Shown one piece after another: positions 16,946 through 23,878 of a stretch of DNA of 64,000 nucleotides. The stretch comes from Streptomyces scabiei 87.22 (lineage in GTDB: Bacteria > Actinomycetota > Actinomycetes > Streptomycetales > Streptomycetaceae). The notes under the pieces were generated by a model. The model ran no database searches and was not told the origin of the DNA. It saw only the letters and a list, made by a program, of their open reading frames with translations. The stretch covers positions 5,022,001 through 5,086,000 of the forward strand of contig NC_013929.1 in assembly GCF_000091305.1 (NCBI RefSeq), in the 5' to 3' direction. A program made the position numbers and the translations under genes. Positions within the stretch are counted from its first letter, which is position 1; each line of letters starts with the position of its first letter.

Positions 16946-17575
16946 ATGGTCACATCAGCCCATGAGGGCCTGCACCGCATCTTCCAGGAGAGGCCGGAGA
17001 TCCTCGCACCTGTCTTCCAGGTGCTCGGCCTCCCCTTTCCCGGGAAGGCGACCGTGGACGCGCTCACCACCGACGTGACGGAGACCAAGCCGTTGGAGCG
17101 GCGCGTGGACACCGTGCTGCGCATCGGCCCGTCCGACGGGGAGGACTTCATGCTCGCCGTCGAAGTACAGGGCGACCGGAAGCCCGGCAAGGAGATGAGC
17201 TGGCCGTACTACGTCTCGTACCTCCAGTCCAAGTACCGGCTGCCCGTGCTCCTGCTCGTCGTCTGCCAGGACCGGCGCACCGCCAAGTGGGCGTCGGGCC
17301 CCTTCGACTGTGGCACCCGAGGCTGGACCACCCAGCGCACCCACCCCATGGTCGTCGGACCGGACAACCTTCCGGTGATCACTGACGCGAGGACTGCGGC
17401 GAACAACCTCGCCATGGCCGCCTTCTCCGCCTTGACCCACGCCCGAAACGCCCTGATCAACGACATACTGGACGCGATGGGCCGCGCCCTGCAGGCGACG
17501 GACGAGAAGGCGGTCGACTACTTCTACGAGTTCCTGGAAATCAACCTGCGGGGTACCCCCGCCGGAGAAAAGTAG
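16946..17575 (+). CDS. PD-(D/E)XK-type nuclease/transposase-like protein, N-terminal part (split gene)
   Basis: A 209-residue fragment of a protein family common in Streptomyces and related in layout to Rpn/PD-(D/E)XK transposase-like nucleases. It has an N-terminal MHRIFQ-like start (LHRIFQERPEIL), ERRVDTVLRI with the Asp, LAVEVQGDRKPGK with the Glu-x-Gln/Lys signature, and WPYYVSYLQSKYRLPVLLLVVCQD. The frame stops at TAG 17573-17575, but the same frame resumes nine bases later as the next entry, where family members normally continue without a break. It looks like one gene with a Trp codon changed to TAG. Confidence 0.65.
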   Translation: MVTSAHEGLHRIFQERPEILAPVFQVLGLPFPGKATVDALTTDVTETKPLERRVDTVLRIGPSDGEDFMLAVEVQGDRKPGKEMSWPYYVSYLQSKYRLPVLLLVVCQDRRTAKWASGPFDCGTRGWTTQRTHPMVVGPDNLPVITDARTAANNLAMAAFSALTHARNALINDILDAMGRALQATDEKAVDYFYEFLEINLRGTPAGEK

Positions 17576-17584
17576 AGGGACATC

Positions 17585-17845
17585 ATGAGCTTCGTCAGCT
17601 ATTTTCCCGGTCGCGGAACCGTCCGCGAGACGGCTTACCTGGAGGGCGAGGCCAAAGGCGAGGCCAAAGGGGTCCTGCGCGTCCTCGAAGTACGCGGCGT
17701 CCCCGTCACCGAGGACGTCCGTGAACGCATCGCCTCGTGCACCGACCTCACCCTCGTCAGTGCCTGGCTCGACCGGGCGGGCACGGTCGAGCGCGCCGAG
17801 GACCTGTTCTCCGACCGTGCGGTGGAGACCTCGGGCGAGCACTGA
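17585..17845 (+). CDS. C-terminal part of the split nuclease/transposase-like gene
   Basis: An 86-residue ORF in the same reading frame as the preceding one. It carries the usual family tail: FPGRGTVRETAYLEGEAKGEAKG (a charged repeat hinge, shortened here) then VLRVLEVRGVPVTEDVRERI and WLDRAGTVERAEDLF. AGAGGGA lies six bases before its ATG, so it can be translated separately. Whether the two parts act as a two-chain protein or the gene is dead cannot be decided from sequence. Confidence 0.55.
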   Translation: MSFVSYFPGRGTVRETAYLEGEAKGEAKGVLRVLEVRGVPVTEDVRERIASCTDLTLVSAWLDRAGTVERAEDLFSDRAVETSGEH

Positions 17846-18393
17846 GTGATGTACCTGCCCTCCAGACTCACCCACACCCCGACCAGCGGCCACACACCGT
17901 AGCCACCGGCCCCCGGGTCGGTGGAGGGAGTGGCGGGTGCGTGGGCGGGTGCGGGTGCGTGGGGGCTGGTCGCGCAGTTCCCCGCGCCCCCTGAGAAGCA
18001 GGGGCTGCGCCCCGTGCTTCTCACGCCCGACACCGGCCGCCTTTCAGGGCCATGGGGCTCCGGGCTTCCAGGCCCGCAGGGCCTGGGGTTTCAGGGGCGC
18101 GGGGAACTGCGCGAGAAGCCCCCACGCACCCGCACCCGACAACGCACCGCCCCACCCTCTGCCGCGCACCGAACGCGCGCACCGCCCCGGGCGACCGTAC
18201 CGTCGGAGGCGGGGCCGGCCGGGGCGTCCGCCCCAATCCCCGCCGCCCCCGTGGCGGCCGGCCCAAACCCCCGCCGCCCCCGTTTCCCCCGATGGGGTGG
18301 CAGAGCGCTCCTTGGGCCCTCGCACGCTACGGCACCTGCCGTACAAGTGTCGGCGGTGGCAGGGAAGTTGGCACGAAGAGGGGAACGGAAGCA
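17846..18393. repeat. Intergenic region with two inverted copies of the dispersed repeat
   Basis: No gene is seen in about 550 bp. The motif beginning GGGGCGCGGGGAACTGCGCG is present at 18094-18123 on the plus strand and inverted at 17961-17990. The palindrome CAGGCCCGCAGGGCCTG is at 18069-18085, spaced from its neighbour as at 213-266. Hairpin arms GAGAAGCA/TGCTTCTC lie at about 17993-18025. The end of the region is Pro-codon-like C-rich DNA without coding signals. Confidence 0.7.
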
Positions 18394-18999
18394 GTGGTGG
18401 GACGAGGTCCGGCGCCCGGCCGGGACAGGTGGCGCGCGACGACGGCCGCGGTGGCGGCCCTGCTGACCCTCGCGCCGGTGACGGCCCGGGCGGCCGGCCC
18501 CCGGCCCACGGCCGTGGAGGCGATCACGGCGACGACGGCCACCGCGCCGGGGGCGGCCGGCTCGGTGGCGCCCCCGGCACGACCCTCGCAGATCGGCGAC
18601 TTCCTGACGGTCGTCAACGAGGCGCGAGCCGACGTAGGCGTGCCCCCGCTGGTCTGGGACGAGTCCGTCGCCGCGCACGCCCGGCGGTGGGCGCGTGTGC
18701 GGGTCGCCGACTGCGAGCTGATCCACTCGAACAGCCGGTTCGGCGAGAACCTGGCGAAGGGGTCGAACCCGCGCTACTCCCTCGCGGACGCGGCCCGCCT
18801 CTGGCTGGACGAGCGGGACGACTACGACCGCCCCTCCAACGCCTGCGTGAACGACCGGGAGTGCCTGCACTACACCCAGTTGGTCTGGCGCACCTCGACA
18901 CGGGTCGGCGCGGCCGGCGCCCGATGCGGGAACGGCTGGACCTTCGTGGTGGCCAACTTCGACCCGCCGGGGAACTGGCTGGGCCGCCGGCCGTACTGA
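18394..18999 (+). CDS. Secreted PR-1-like CAP domain protein
   Basis: About 201 residues from tandem GTG codons (18394 or 18397) after a CGGAAG ribosome-binding site. The longer upstream frame is repeat DNA. A Sec signal peptide (RWRATTAAVAALLTLAPVTARA) is followed by a short linker and a complete CAP domain. The domain has FLTVVNEARADVGVPPLVWD, AHARRWARVRVADCELIHS, FGENLA, YTQLVWRTSTRVGAA and FVVANFDPPGNW. The motif HYTQLVWR is the plant/fungal PR-1 signature and differs from the CAP gene 2 kb upstream. It has four cysteines, probably two disulfides. Confidence 0.87.
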   Translation: MVGRGPAPGRDRWRATTAAVAALLTLAPVTARAAGPRPTAVEAITATTATAPGAAGSVAPPARPSQIGDFLTVVNEARADVGVPPLVWDESVAAHARRWARVRVADCELIHSNSRFGENLAKGSNPRYSLADAARLWLDERDDYDRPSNACVNDRECLHYTQLVWRTSTRVGAAGARCGNGWTFVVANFDPPGNWLGRRPY

Positions 19000-19108
19000 G
19001 CCGTACCGACCGGTCCGGCCGGCGGGGCCGTGATAATTCCCGCATGGCCCCCTCCCGGCACCGCAGAGACCCGGCACCGCAGCGCCCCGCCGTCCTCGGG
19101 GCGCACCC

Positions 19109-19816
19109 GTGAACGGCGTCCCCGACGAACTCCGCCGGCTCCTGGACGACGTGCTGGAGACCGGTGCCCCGTACACCCTCGCCCTCACCGGCGATCTCGC
19201 GGCGCAGGCGCACGGGCTCGTCCAGGCGCGGCCGCCCGGCCGGGACATGGAGGTGGCGACGGAGCACGCAGCCCCGATGGCGGAGATCGCCGCGGCGGTC
19301 CGGGCGGGCCTGACGGAACGCGGCTGGGCGGCGCACGCGGTGGAGACGTCCCCGCTCTCCGCCCGTCTCCTCGTCACCGATCCCGTCACGGCGGAGGAAC
19401 ACACCCTCGACCTGCTGAAGGAAACCCTCTGGCACCCGCCGGTCCGCACGGCGTGGGGCCCGACGCTCTCCCTGGAGGACGTGCTCGGCGCCAAGGTCCG
19501 GGCCGTGGCCGACCGGGGCGCCGCCCGCGACCTGATCGCCGTGCACGCGGCCACCGCGCAGCGGACCGTCACCGAACTGGAGGAACTGGCCCGGCGCCAC
19601 ACCTCCGCCACGTCCAGCACCTTCGATCTCACCGACCTGCAGTCCCGTCTGGAGGGCACCGAGTGGCTCGACGACCGGGAGTTCGTCCGCCACGGGCTGG
19701 ACGCGGAGGCAGTCCTGGAACTCCGCCGCTGGGCCCAGACCTGGGCCGACGACATCGCCGAACGCCTTCTGGAGGAGGAGGCGCTGGCATCCCCGCCGGA
19801 GGAGGACCCCGAGTGA
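19109..19816 (+). CDS. AbiEii/AbiGii-type nucleotidyltransferase-like protein
   Basis: A 235-residue protein from GTG. The layout follows the AbiEii family: ALTGDLAAQAHGL (substrate-binding Gly-Asp loop), RPPGRDMEVAT (the strand where the catalytic Asp pair lies), then LKETLW, VLGAKVRAVADRGAARDLIAV (the Lys and Arg-Asp signature) and a helical C-terminus. AbiEii proteins are nucleotidyltransferase toxins of abortive-infection systems. Here no AbiEi-like antitoxin gene is adjacent, so this solo member may have another role. It converges with the next gene. Confidence 0.7.
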   Translation: MNGVPDELRRLLDDVLETGAPYTLALTGDLAAQAHGLVQARPPGRDMEVATEHAAPMAEIAAAVRAGLTERGWAAHAVETSPLSARLLVTDPVTAEEHTLDLLKETLWHPPVRTAWGPTLSLEDVLGAKVRAVADRGAARDLIAVHAATAQRTVTELEELARRHTSATSSTFDLTDLQSRLEGTEWLDDREFVRHGLDAEAVLELRRWAQTWADDIAERLLEEEALASPPEEDPE

Positions 19817-19859
19817 GCGGAAGACGCGTGTCGTCCCAGGTGTCCCGCCGGCCGGAGGG

Positions 19860-20264
19860 TCAGCGGGTGGCGGTGACCGAGCCGCTCGCGGTGGCCGGTG
19901 GCCGCCCCGTCTCCATGCCCAGCGCGGCACGGGCCGCCCGCACATGGTCCAGCCCCTCGACCGCCGTGCGGGAGACCCGCGCGTAGTCGTCGGGCGTGCG
20001 GGCCCGGGCGAGCTGGGCGCGGGCGGTGCGCAGGCGTTCGGTGGCGTCGGTCAGGGACTCGGCCGCGGCCCCGCCCGCCCCGGCCTGGGCGCGTACGTCG
20101 ATGCCGGCCAGGCTGCCGCCCAGCCGTACGACCCGGCGATTGGCGTCGGCCTCCGCGTCCAGGCCGGACGCCGGACCGGGGTCGCCCACGGACCGCCGCC
20201 GCGCGACGATCGCGACCACCGCCCCCACGACCAGCAACACCGCCACCATCACGACCGGTTTCAT
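19860..20264 (-). CDS. Small membrane-anchored hypothetical protein
   Basis: A 134-residue protein with one N-terminal transmembrane segment (VVMVAVLLVVGAVVAIVA) followed by a basic patch and a soluble, mostly helical, charged domain (LTDATERLRTARAQLARARTPDDYARV). The orientation is probably N-out with the domain in the cytosol. No family recognised. It overlaps no other gene and ends 43 bp from the convergent AbiEii-like gene. Confidence 0.6.
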   Translation of the reverse strand: MKPVVMVAVLLVVGAVVAIVARRRSVGDPGPASGLDAEADANRRVVRLGGSLAGIDVRAQAGAGGAAAESLTDATERLRTARAQLARARTPDDYARVSRTAVEGLDHVRAARAALGMETGRPPATASGSVTATR

Positions 20265-20451
20265 GGCCTCCTCCAGCTCCTACGGGTTCCCTCACCCTGT
20301 ACGTCCCATCACACCTCCTCCCGCTGTGTTCCTCCGTCGGGAAACCTGTGCGTCACCTGATGACCTCCCCGGCGGGTACCCGGCGCGGCTCCGGCGCATG
20401 CCGAAGGCCCGGAACCACAGGGGGTTCCGGGCCGGACGTACGGCGGCCGGG

Positions 20452-21393
20452 TCAGCTGCCGGTGTGCGTGGCCTCGGGGTCGACACCGACCGTGAGGGAG
20501 CCGACGACACCGCGGGAGATGTCGTTCTTCTTCCGGTACTTCAGCTTGAGCAGCCCTCCCTGGACACCGCTGCCGTCGTAGATCGTGTCGTCGTCGAGGG
20601 TGGTGCGCTCGGTCGTGGAGGTGGAGTACGGCTCGACCTCGGCGGAGTCGAGCACGGCCTCCTCGGCGAAGAAGAACTGTCCGGTGTGGCAGGTGGTGCC
20701 GCCCTCGTACCCGGCGTCCGTCCACTCGCCGTCGACGTGGACCTTCGTGTGGATGTGCACACAGCGGCCCCGGTACCAGCCCGGGAAGACCGTCTCGAAG
20801 GTGACGAGGCCCTGCCGGTCGGTCTTCCAGGTGCCGCGCAGATAGCGGGTGTCGCTGGTGGGCTCCTCGTGACCGCCCCCGCCGCCCCCGCCGCCCCCGG
20901 CCGGCGGCTCACCCGTCGGCACGTCCGTGGGGGTGCCCGTGGGGGCGTCGGTCGGCGGGGTGCCGCCGCCCTCGGAGAAGCTCTCGTAGCCCGAGTAGAG
21001 ACCGAGCGCGTCGCAGTGCCAGATGTCGACGGCCGCGTTGCGGACCGGCTTGCAGGTCTCGGCGTCGATCACCTTCAGCCGGAGGGTGAGGGGGATGCCC
21101 TCCTTGTCCTCGGTGATGTCCTGGCGGAGTTTGTCCGCGTCGATGTAGTACGGGCCTTCGGTGGTCTCCGAGGTGAGCCGGTAGCACTCCTCGCCGGCGC
21201 TCGCGCTCGCGGTGGCGAGGGTCTTCCTGGCCGCCTCGCCCTTGGTGCCCGCGCTCGCGGTGGCGACGACCGCTCCGCCCACGCCCACGGCGGCCACGGC
21301 GCCCGCGCCCGCCACGACGACCCTGCGGCGCGTCAGGTCCCGCTTGTGCTTCGGCCCTTGGGCCTTCTCGTTTCCGGTCTGGTTTCCCGTCAT
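20452..21393 (-). CDS. Tat-exported intradiol ring-cleavage dioxygenase-like protein
   Basis: A 313-residue protein. The N-terminus has a twin-arginine signal (LTRRRVVVAGAGAVAAVGV). The mature part matches the protocatechuate/catechol intradiol dioxygenase fold. It has TTEGPYYIDADKLRQDI (the Tyr ligand), NAAVDIWHCDALGLYSGY, FPGWYRGRCVHIHTKVHV (Tyr and His ligands) and THTG near the end. A low-complexity insertion of TPTDAPTG repeats and nine glycines (about residues 150-178) interrupts the domain. Secreted members of this family are common in Streptomyces and may attack aromatic or lignin-derived catechols. A -10-like TAATTT seven bases before ATG suggests a leaderless mRNA. Confidence 0.85.
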   Translation of the reverse strand: MTGNQTGNEKAQGPKHKRDLTRRRVVVAGAGAVAAVGVGGAVVATASAGTKGEAARKTLATASASAGEECYRLTSETTEGPYYIDADKLRQDITEDKEGIPLTLRLKVIDAETCKPVRNAAVDIWHCDALGLYSGYESFSEGGGTPPTDAPTGTPTDVPTGEPPAGGGGGGGGGHEEPTSDTRYLRGTWKTDRQGLVTFETVFPGWYRGRCVHIHTKVHVDGEWTDAGYEGGTTCHTGQFFFAEEAVLDSAEVEPYSTSTTERTTLDDDTIYDGSGVQGGLLKLKYRKKNDISRGVVGSLTVGVDPEATHTGS

Positions 21394-21400
21394 GGCCAGG

Positions 21401-21406
21401 AAATTA
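21401..21406 (-). promoter_or_regulatory. Candidate -10 of leaderless transcript (intradiol dioxygenase)
   Basis: TAATTT on the minus strand lies seven bases before ATG 21393. No ribosome-binding site precedes that ATG. Confidence 0.35.
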
Positions 21407-21698
21407 GGGAGGCAGGCTGTCAAAGCCATGGGAAGGACCTGTGGTTCACCTCGCATTCGCGCGCGGATTCCGTTCCGGAAGGAGAAGCGGCTCGAAATCG
21501 CCGTCCTTTTCCGGCGGGAATACGGGCGGGCGTGATCTGCCGCGTACCCCGTGGCACTCGGCCGGCGACACCGAAGCGGACGCGGAGGCCGAGGTCAGGG
21601 CCGGTACCGGCATCGCGGCGGCGGTGCATCCCCGCCGGTCCGGCCGGGCAGCGCGTCACATTGGACGGTTCACCGGCTTTTCCGGTGCGCGCACGCGA

Positions 21699-21735
21699 AA
21701 GGGACCGGAAATCGACGAACGATTTCCGGTCCCTT
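21699..21735 (-). terminator. aspS terminator
   Basis: AAGGGACCGGAAATC pairs perfectly over 15 bp with GATTTCCGGTCCCTT, with a 7-base loop. On the minus strand it is followed by TTTCGCG. It lies 31 bp after the aspS stop. Confidence 0.8.
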
Positions 21736-21765
21736 CACGGAAAAGCCTGGCGAAAAGGGCAGGCC

Positions 21766-23529
21766 CTACTTCGGCTGGGGCTTGCGCACCGACAGGTGCA
21801 GCTCGCGCAGCCGCGCCTCCTCCAGCTCCGTCGGCGCGCCCATCATCAGGTCCTGGGCGTTGCCGTTGAGCGGGAAGGCGATGGTCTCGCGGATGTTGGG
21901 CTCGTCCGCGAGGAGCATGACGATGCGGTCGACGCCGGGCGCGATGCCACCGTGCGGCGGGGCGCCGAAGCGGAACGCGCGCAGCATGCCCGCGAACTGC
22001 TCCTCGACGGTCTCACGGTCGTAGCCCGCGATCTCGAAGGCCTTGAGCATGATGTCGGGCTCGTGGTTCCGGATCGCGCCGGAGGACAGCTCGACGCCGT
22101 TGCAGACGATGTCGTACTGCCAGCCGAGGATGTCCAGCGGGTCCTGGGTCTCCAGGGCCTCCAGACCGCCCTGCGGCATCGAGAACGGGTTGTGCGAGAA
22201 GTCGATCTTCCCGGTCTCCTCGTCCTTCTCGTACATCGGGAAGTCGACGATCCAGCAGAACCGGAAGACGCCCTCCTCGAAGTGCCCGGCACGCTTGGCG
22301 GCCTCGACGCGGACCGCGCCCATGATCTTCGAGACCTCGTCGAACTCGCCCGCGCCGAAGAAGACCGCGTGACCGGCGGCCAGCGACAGGCGCTTGGTCA
22401 GCTCGGCGACGTTCTCCTCGGTGAGGAACTTGGCGATCGGGCCGGACAGCGAACCGTCCTCGGCCACCCGCACCCAGGCGAGGCCCTTGGCGCCCTGCTC
22501 GATCGCGTACTCGCCGAGCTGGTCGAAGAACTTGCGCGGCTGGGCGGAGACGTCCGGCACGGCGAGCGCGCGTACGTGCTTGCCGGCGAAGGCCTTGAAC
22601 TCCGAGCCCTCGAAGACGTCGGTGATGTCCACCAGCTCCAGCTGGGCCCGCAGGTCCGGCTTGTCGGAGCCGTACTTGAGCATCGACTCGCGGAACGGGA
22701 TGCGCGGGAACGGGGAGGTGACGTGCCGGCCGTTGCCGAACTCCTCGAACAGCTCGGTCATGAGCTTCTCGATGGGCTGGAACACGTCCTCCTGCTCGAC
22801 GAAGGACATCTCCACGTCGAGCTGGTAGAACTCGCCCGGCGAACGGTCCGCGCGCGCGTCCTCGTCACGGAAGCAGGGCGCGATCTGGAAGTACCGGTCG
22901 AAGCCCGAGATCATCAGCAGCTGCTTGAACTGCTGCGGGGCCTGCGGGAGGGCGTAGAACCTGCCCGGGTTGAGGCGCGAGGGCACGACGAAGTCGCGGG
23001 CGCCCTCGGGGGAGGTGGCGGACAGGATCGGGGTCGCCATCTCGTTGAAGCCGAGGGCCGTCATCTTGTGACGGATGGCGCTGATCACTGCCGTACGCAG
23101 CATGATGTTGCGGTGCATGCGCTCGCGGCGCAGGTCGAGGAAGCGGTACTCCAGGCGCCGCTCCTCGTTGACCCCGTCCTCGGCGTTGATCGTGAAGGGG
23201 AGCGGGGCGGCCGCGCCGAGCAGCTCGACCTCGCCGACCTCGACCTCGATCTCGCCGGTGGGCAGGTCCGGGTTGACGTTCTCGGAGCCGCGCGAGACGA
23301 CCTTGCCGTCCACGCGGACGGTCGACTCCTTGGAGATCCTGTCCAGCGCCTCGTAGGCCGGGGTGCCCGGACGGGCCACCAGCTGCGTGATGCCGTAGTG
23401 ATCGCGGAGATCGATGAAGAGGATGCCGCCCAGGTCGCGCCGATTGTGCAGCCAGCCGCTCAGCCGGACGTCGGTGCCGACGTCAGAGGCGCGGAGCTCG
23501 CCGCAGGTGTGGGACCTGTACCGATGCAT
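21766..23529 (-). CDS. aspS: Aspartyl-tRNA synthetase
   Basis: A class IIb synthetase of 587 residues, the usual bacterial size with a GAD insertion. The N-terminal OB fold starts GWLHNRRDLGGILFIDLRDH. Motif 2 is FRDEDARADRSPGEFYQLDVE. Motif 3 is GIAPGVDRIVMLL. The region between about residues 290 and 420 is the bacterial GAD-like insertion. It charges tRNA-Asp. Whether it also misacylates tRNA-Asn depends on the presence of AsnRS elsewhere. The ATG is preceded by GGATG, and a perfect parS palindrome lies about 70 bp upstream. Confidence 0.97.
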   Translation of the reverse strand: MHRYRSHTCGELRASDVGTDVRLSGWLHNRRDLGGILFIDLRDHYGITQLVARPGTPAYEALDRISKESTVRVDGKVVSRGSENVNPDLPTGEIEVEVGEVELLGAAAPLPFTINAEDGVNEERRLEYRFLDLRRERMHRNIMLRTAVISAIRHKMTALGFNEMATPILSATSPEGARDFVVPSRLNPGRFYALPQAPQQFKQLLMISGFDRYFQIAPCFRDEDARADRSPGEFYQLDVEMSFVEQEDVFQPIEKLMTELFEEFGNGRHVTSPFPRIPFRESMLKYGSDKPDLRAQLELVDITDVFEGSEFKAFAGKHVRALAVPDVSAQPRKFFDQLGEYAIEQGAKGLAWVRVAEDGSLSGPIAKFLTEENVAELTKRLSLAAGHAVFFGAGEFDEVSKIMGAVRVEAAKRAGHFEEGVFRFCWIVDFPMYEKDEETGKIDFSHNPFSMPQGGLEALETQDPLDILGWQYDIVCNGVELSSGAIRNHEPDIMLKAFEIAGYDRETVEEQFAGMLRAFRFGAPPHGGIAPGVDRIVMLLADEPNIRETIAFPLNGNAQDLMMGAPTELEEARLRELHLSVRKPQPK

Positions 23530-23597
23530 CGTCGTTCATCCAGCCTTCGCTGATCGGGGATCTGGCGGGTGCCTCACGGCCGGTGTCTCACGGCCGA

Positions 23598-23613
23598 TGT
23601 TTCACGTGAAACA
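23598..23613. promoter_or_regulatory. parS site 1 (ParB-binding palindrome)
   Basis: TGTTTCACGTGAAACA is a perfect 16-bp match to the Streptomyces and Bacillus parS consensus. It lies in the upstream region of aspS. Streptomyces parS sites bind ParB and cluster around oriC to organise chromosomes for segregation into spores. Confidence 0.92.
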
Positions 23614-23878
23614 AGCCCCAGGGTACCGGCCACCCCGAGATCACCTCCCCACCATTTACCGCTGACGGACGAGAGCCCTCTCGCACGAGAGGCTCAACCC
23701 TGACCGGATACACACGGTCATAGCCATGGGCAGGACCGCAAGCGGTTACTGTCGCTAGCGTCGATTGCCGTCACCTCCGTCGCCACCGGTCGTGTTCCCT
23801 TGTCGTGCCTCCGGTCCCGATCGGTACCCGGTACAGCGCCGGTGGCACGGTCCGATCAGCTGTTCTTAGAGTGGGTCA
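23614..23878. other. Intergenic region between divergent aspS and phosphatase gene
   Basis: Together with 23530-23613 this makes about 350 bp without a gene. It contains parS site 1 near the aspS end and, at 23867-23872, a -10-like TAGAGT that ends six bases before ATG 23879. Nothing else was recognised. Confidence 0.5.
23867..23872 (+). promoter_or_regulatory. -10 box of a probable leaderless transcript (phosphatase gene)
   Basis: TAGAGT, then GGGTCA, then ATG 23879. The spacing places the transcription start on the ATG, and no ribosome-binding site is present. Confidence 0.4.
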
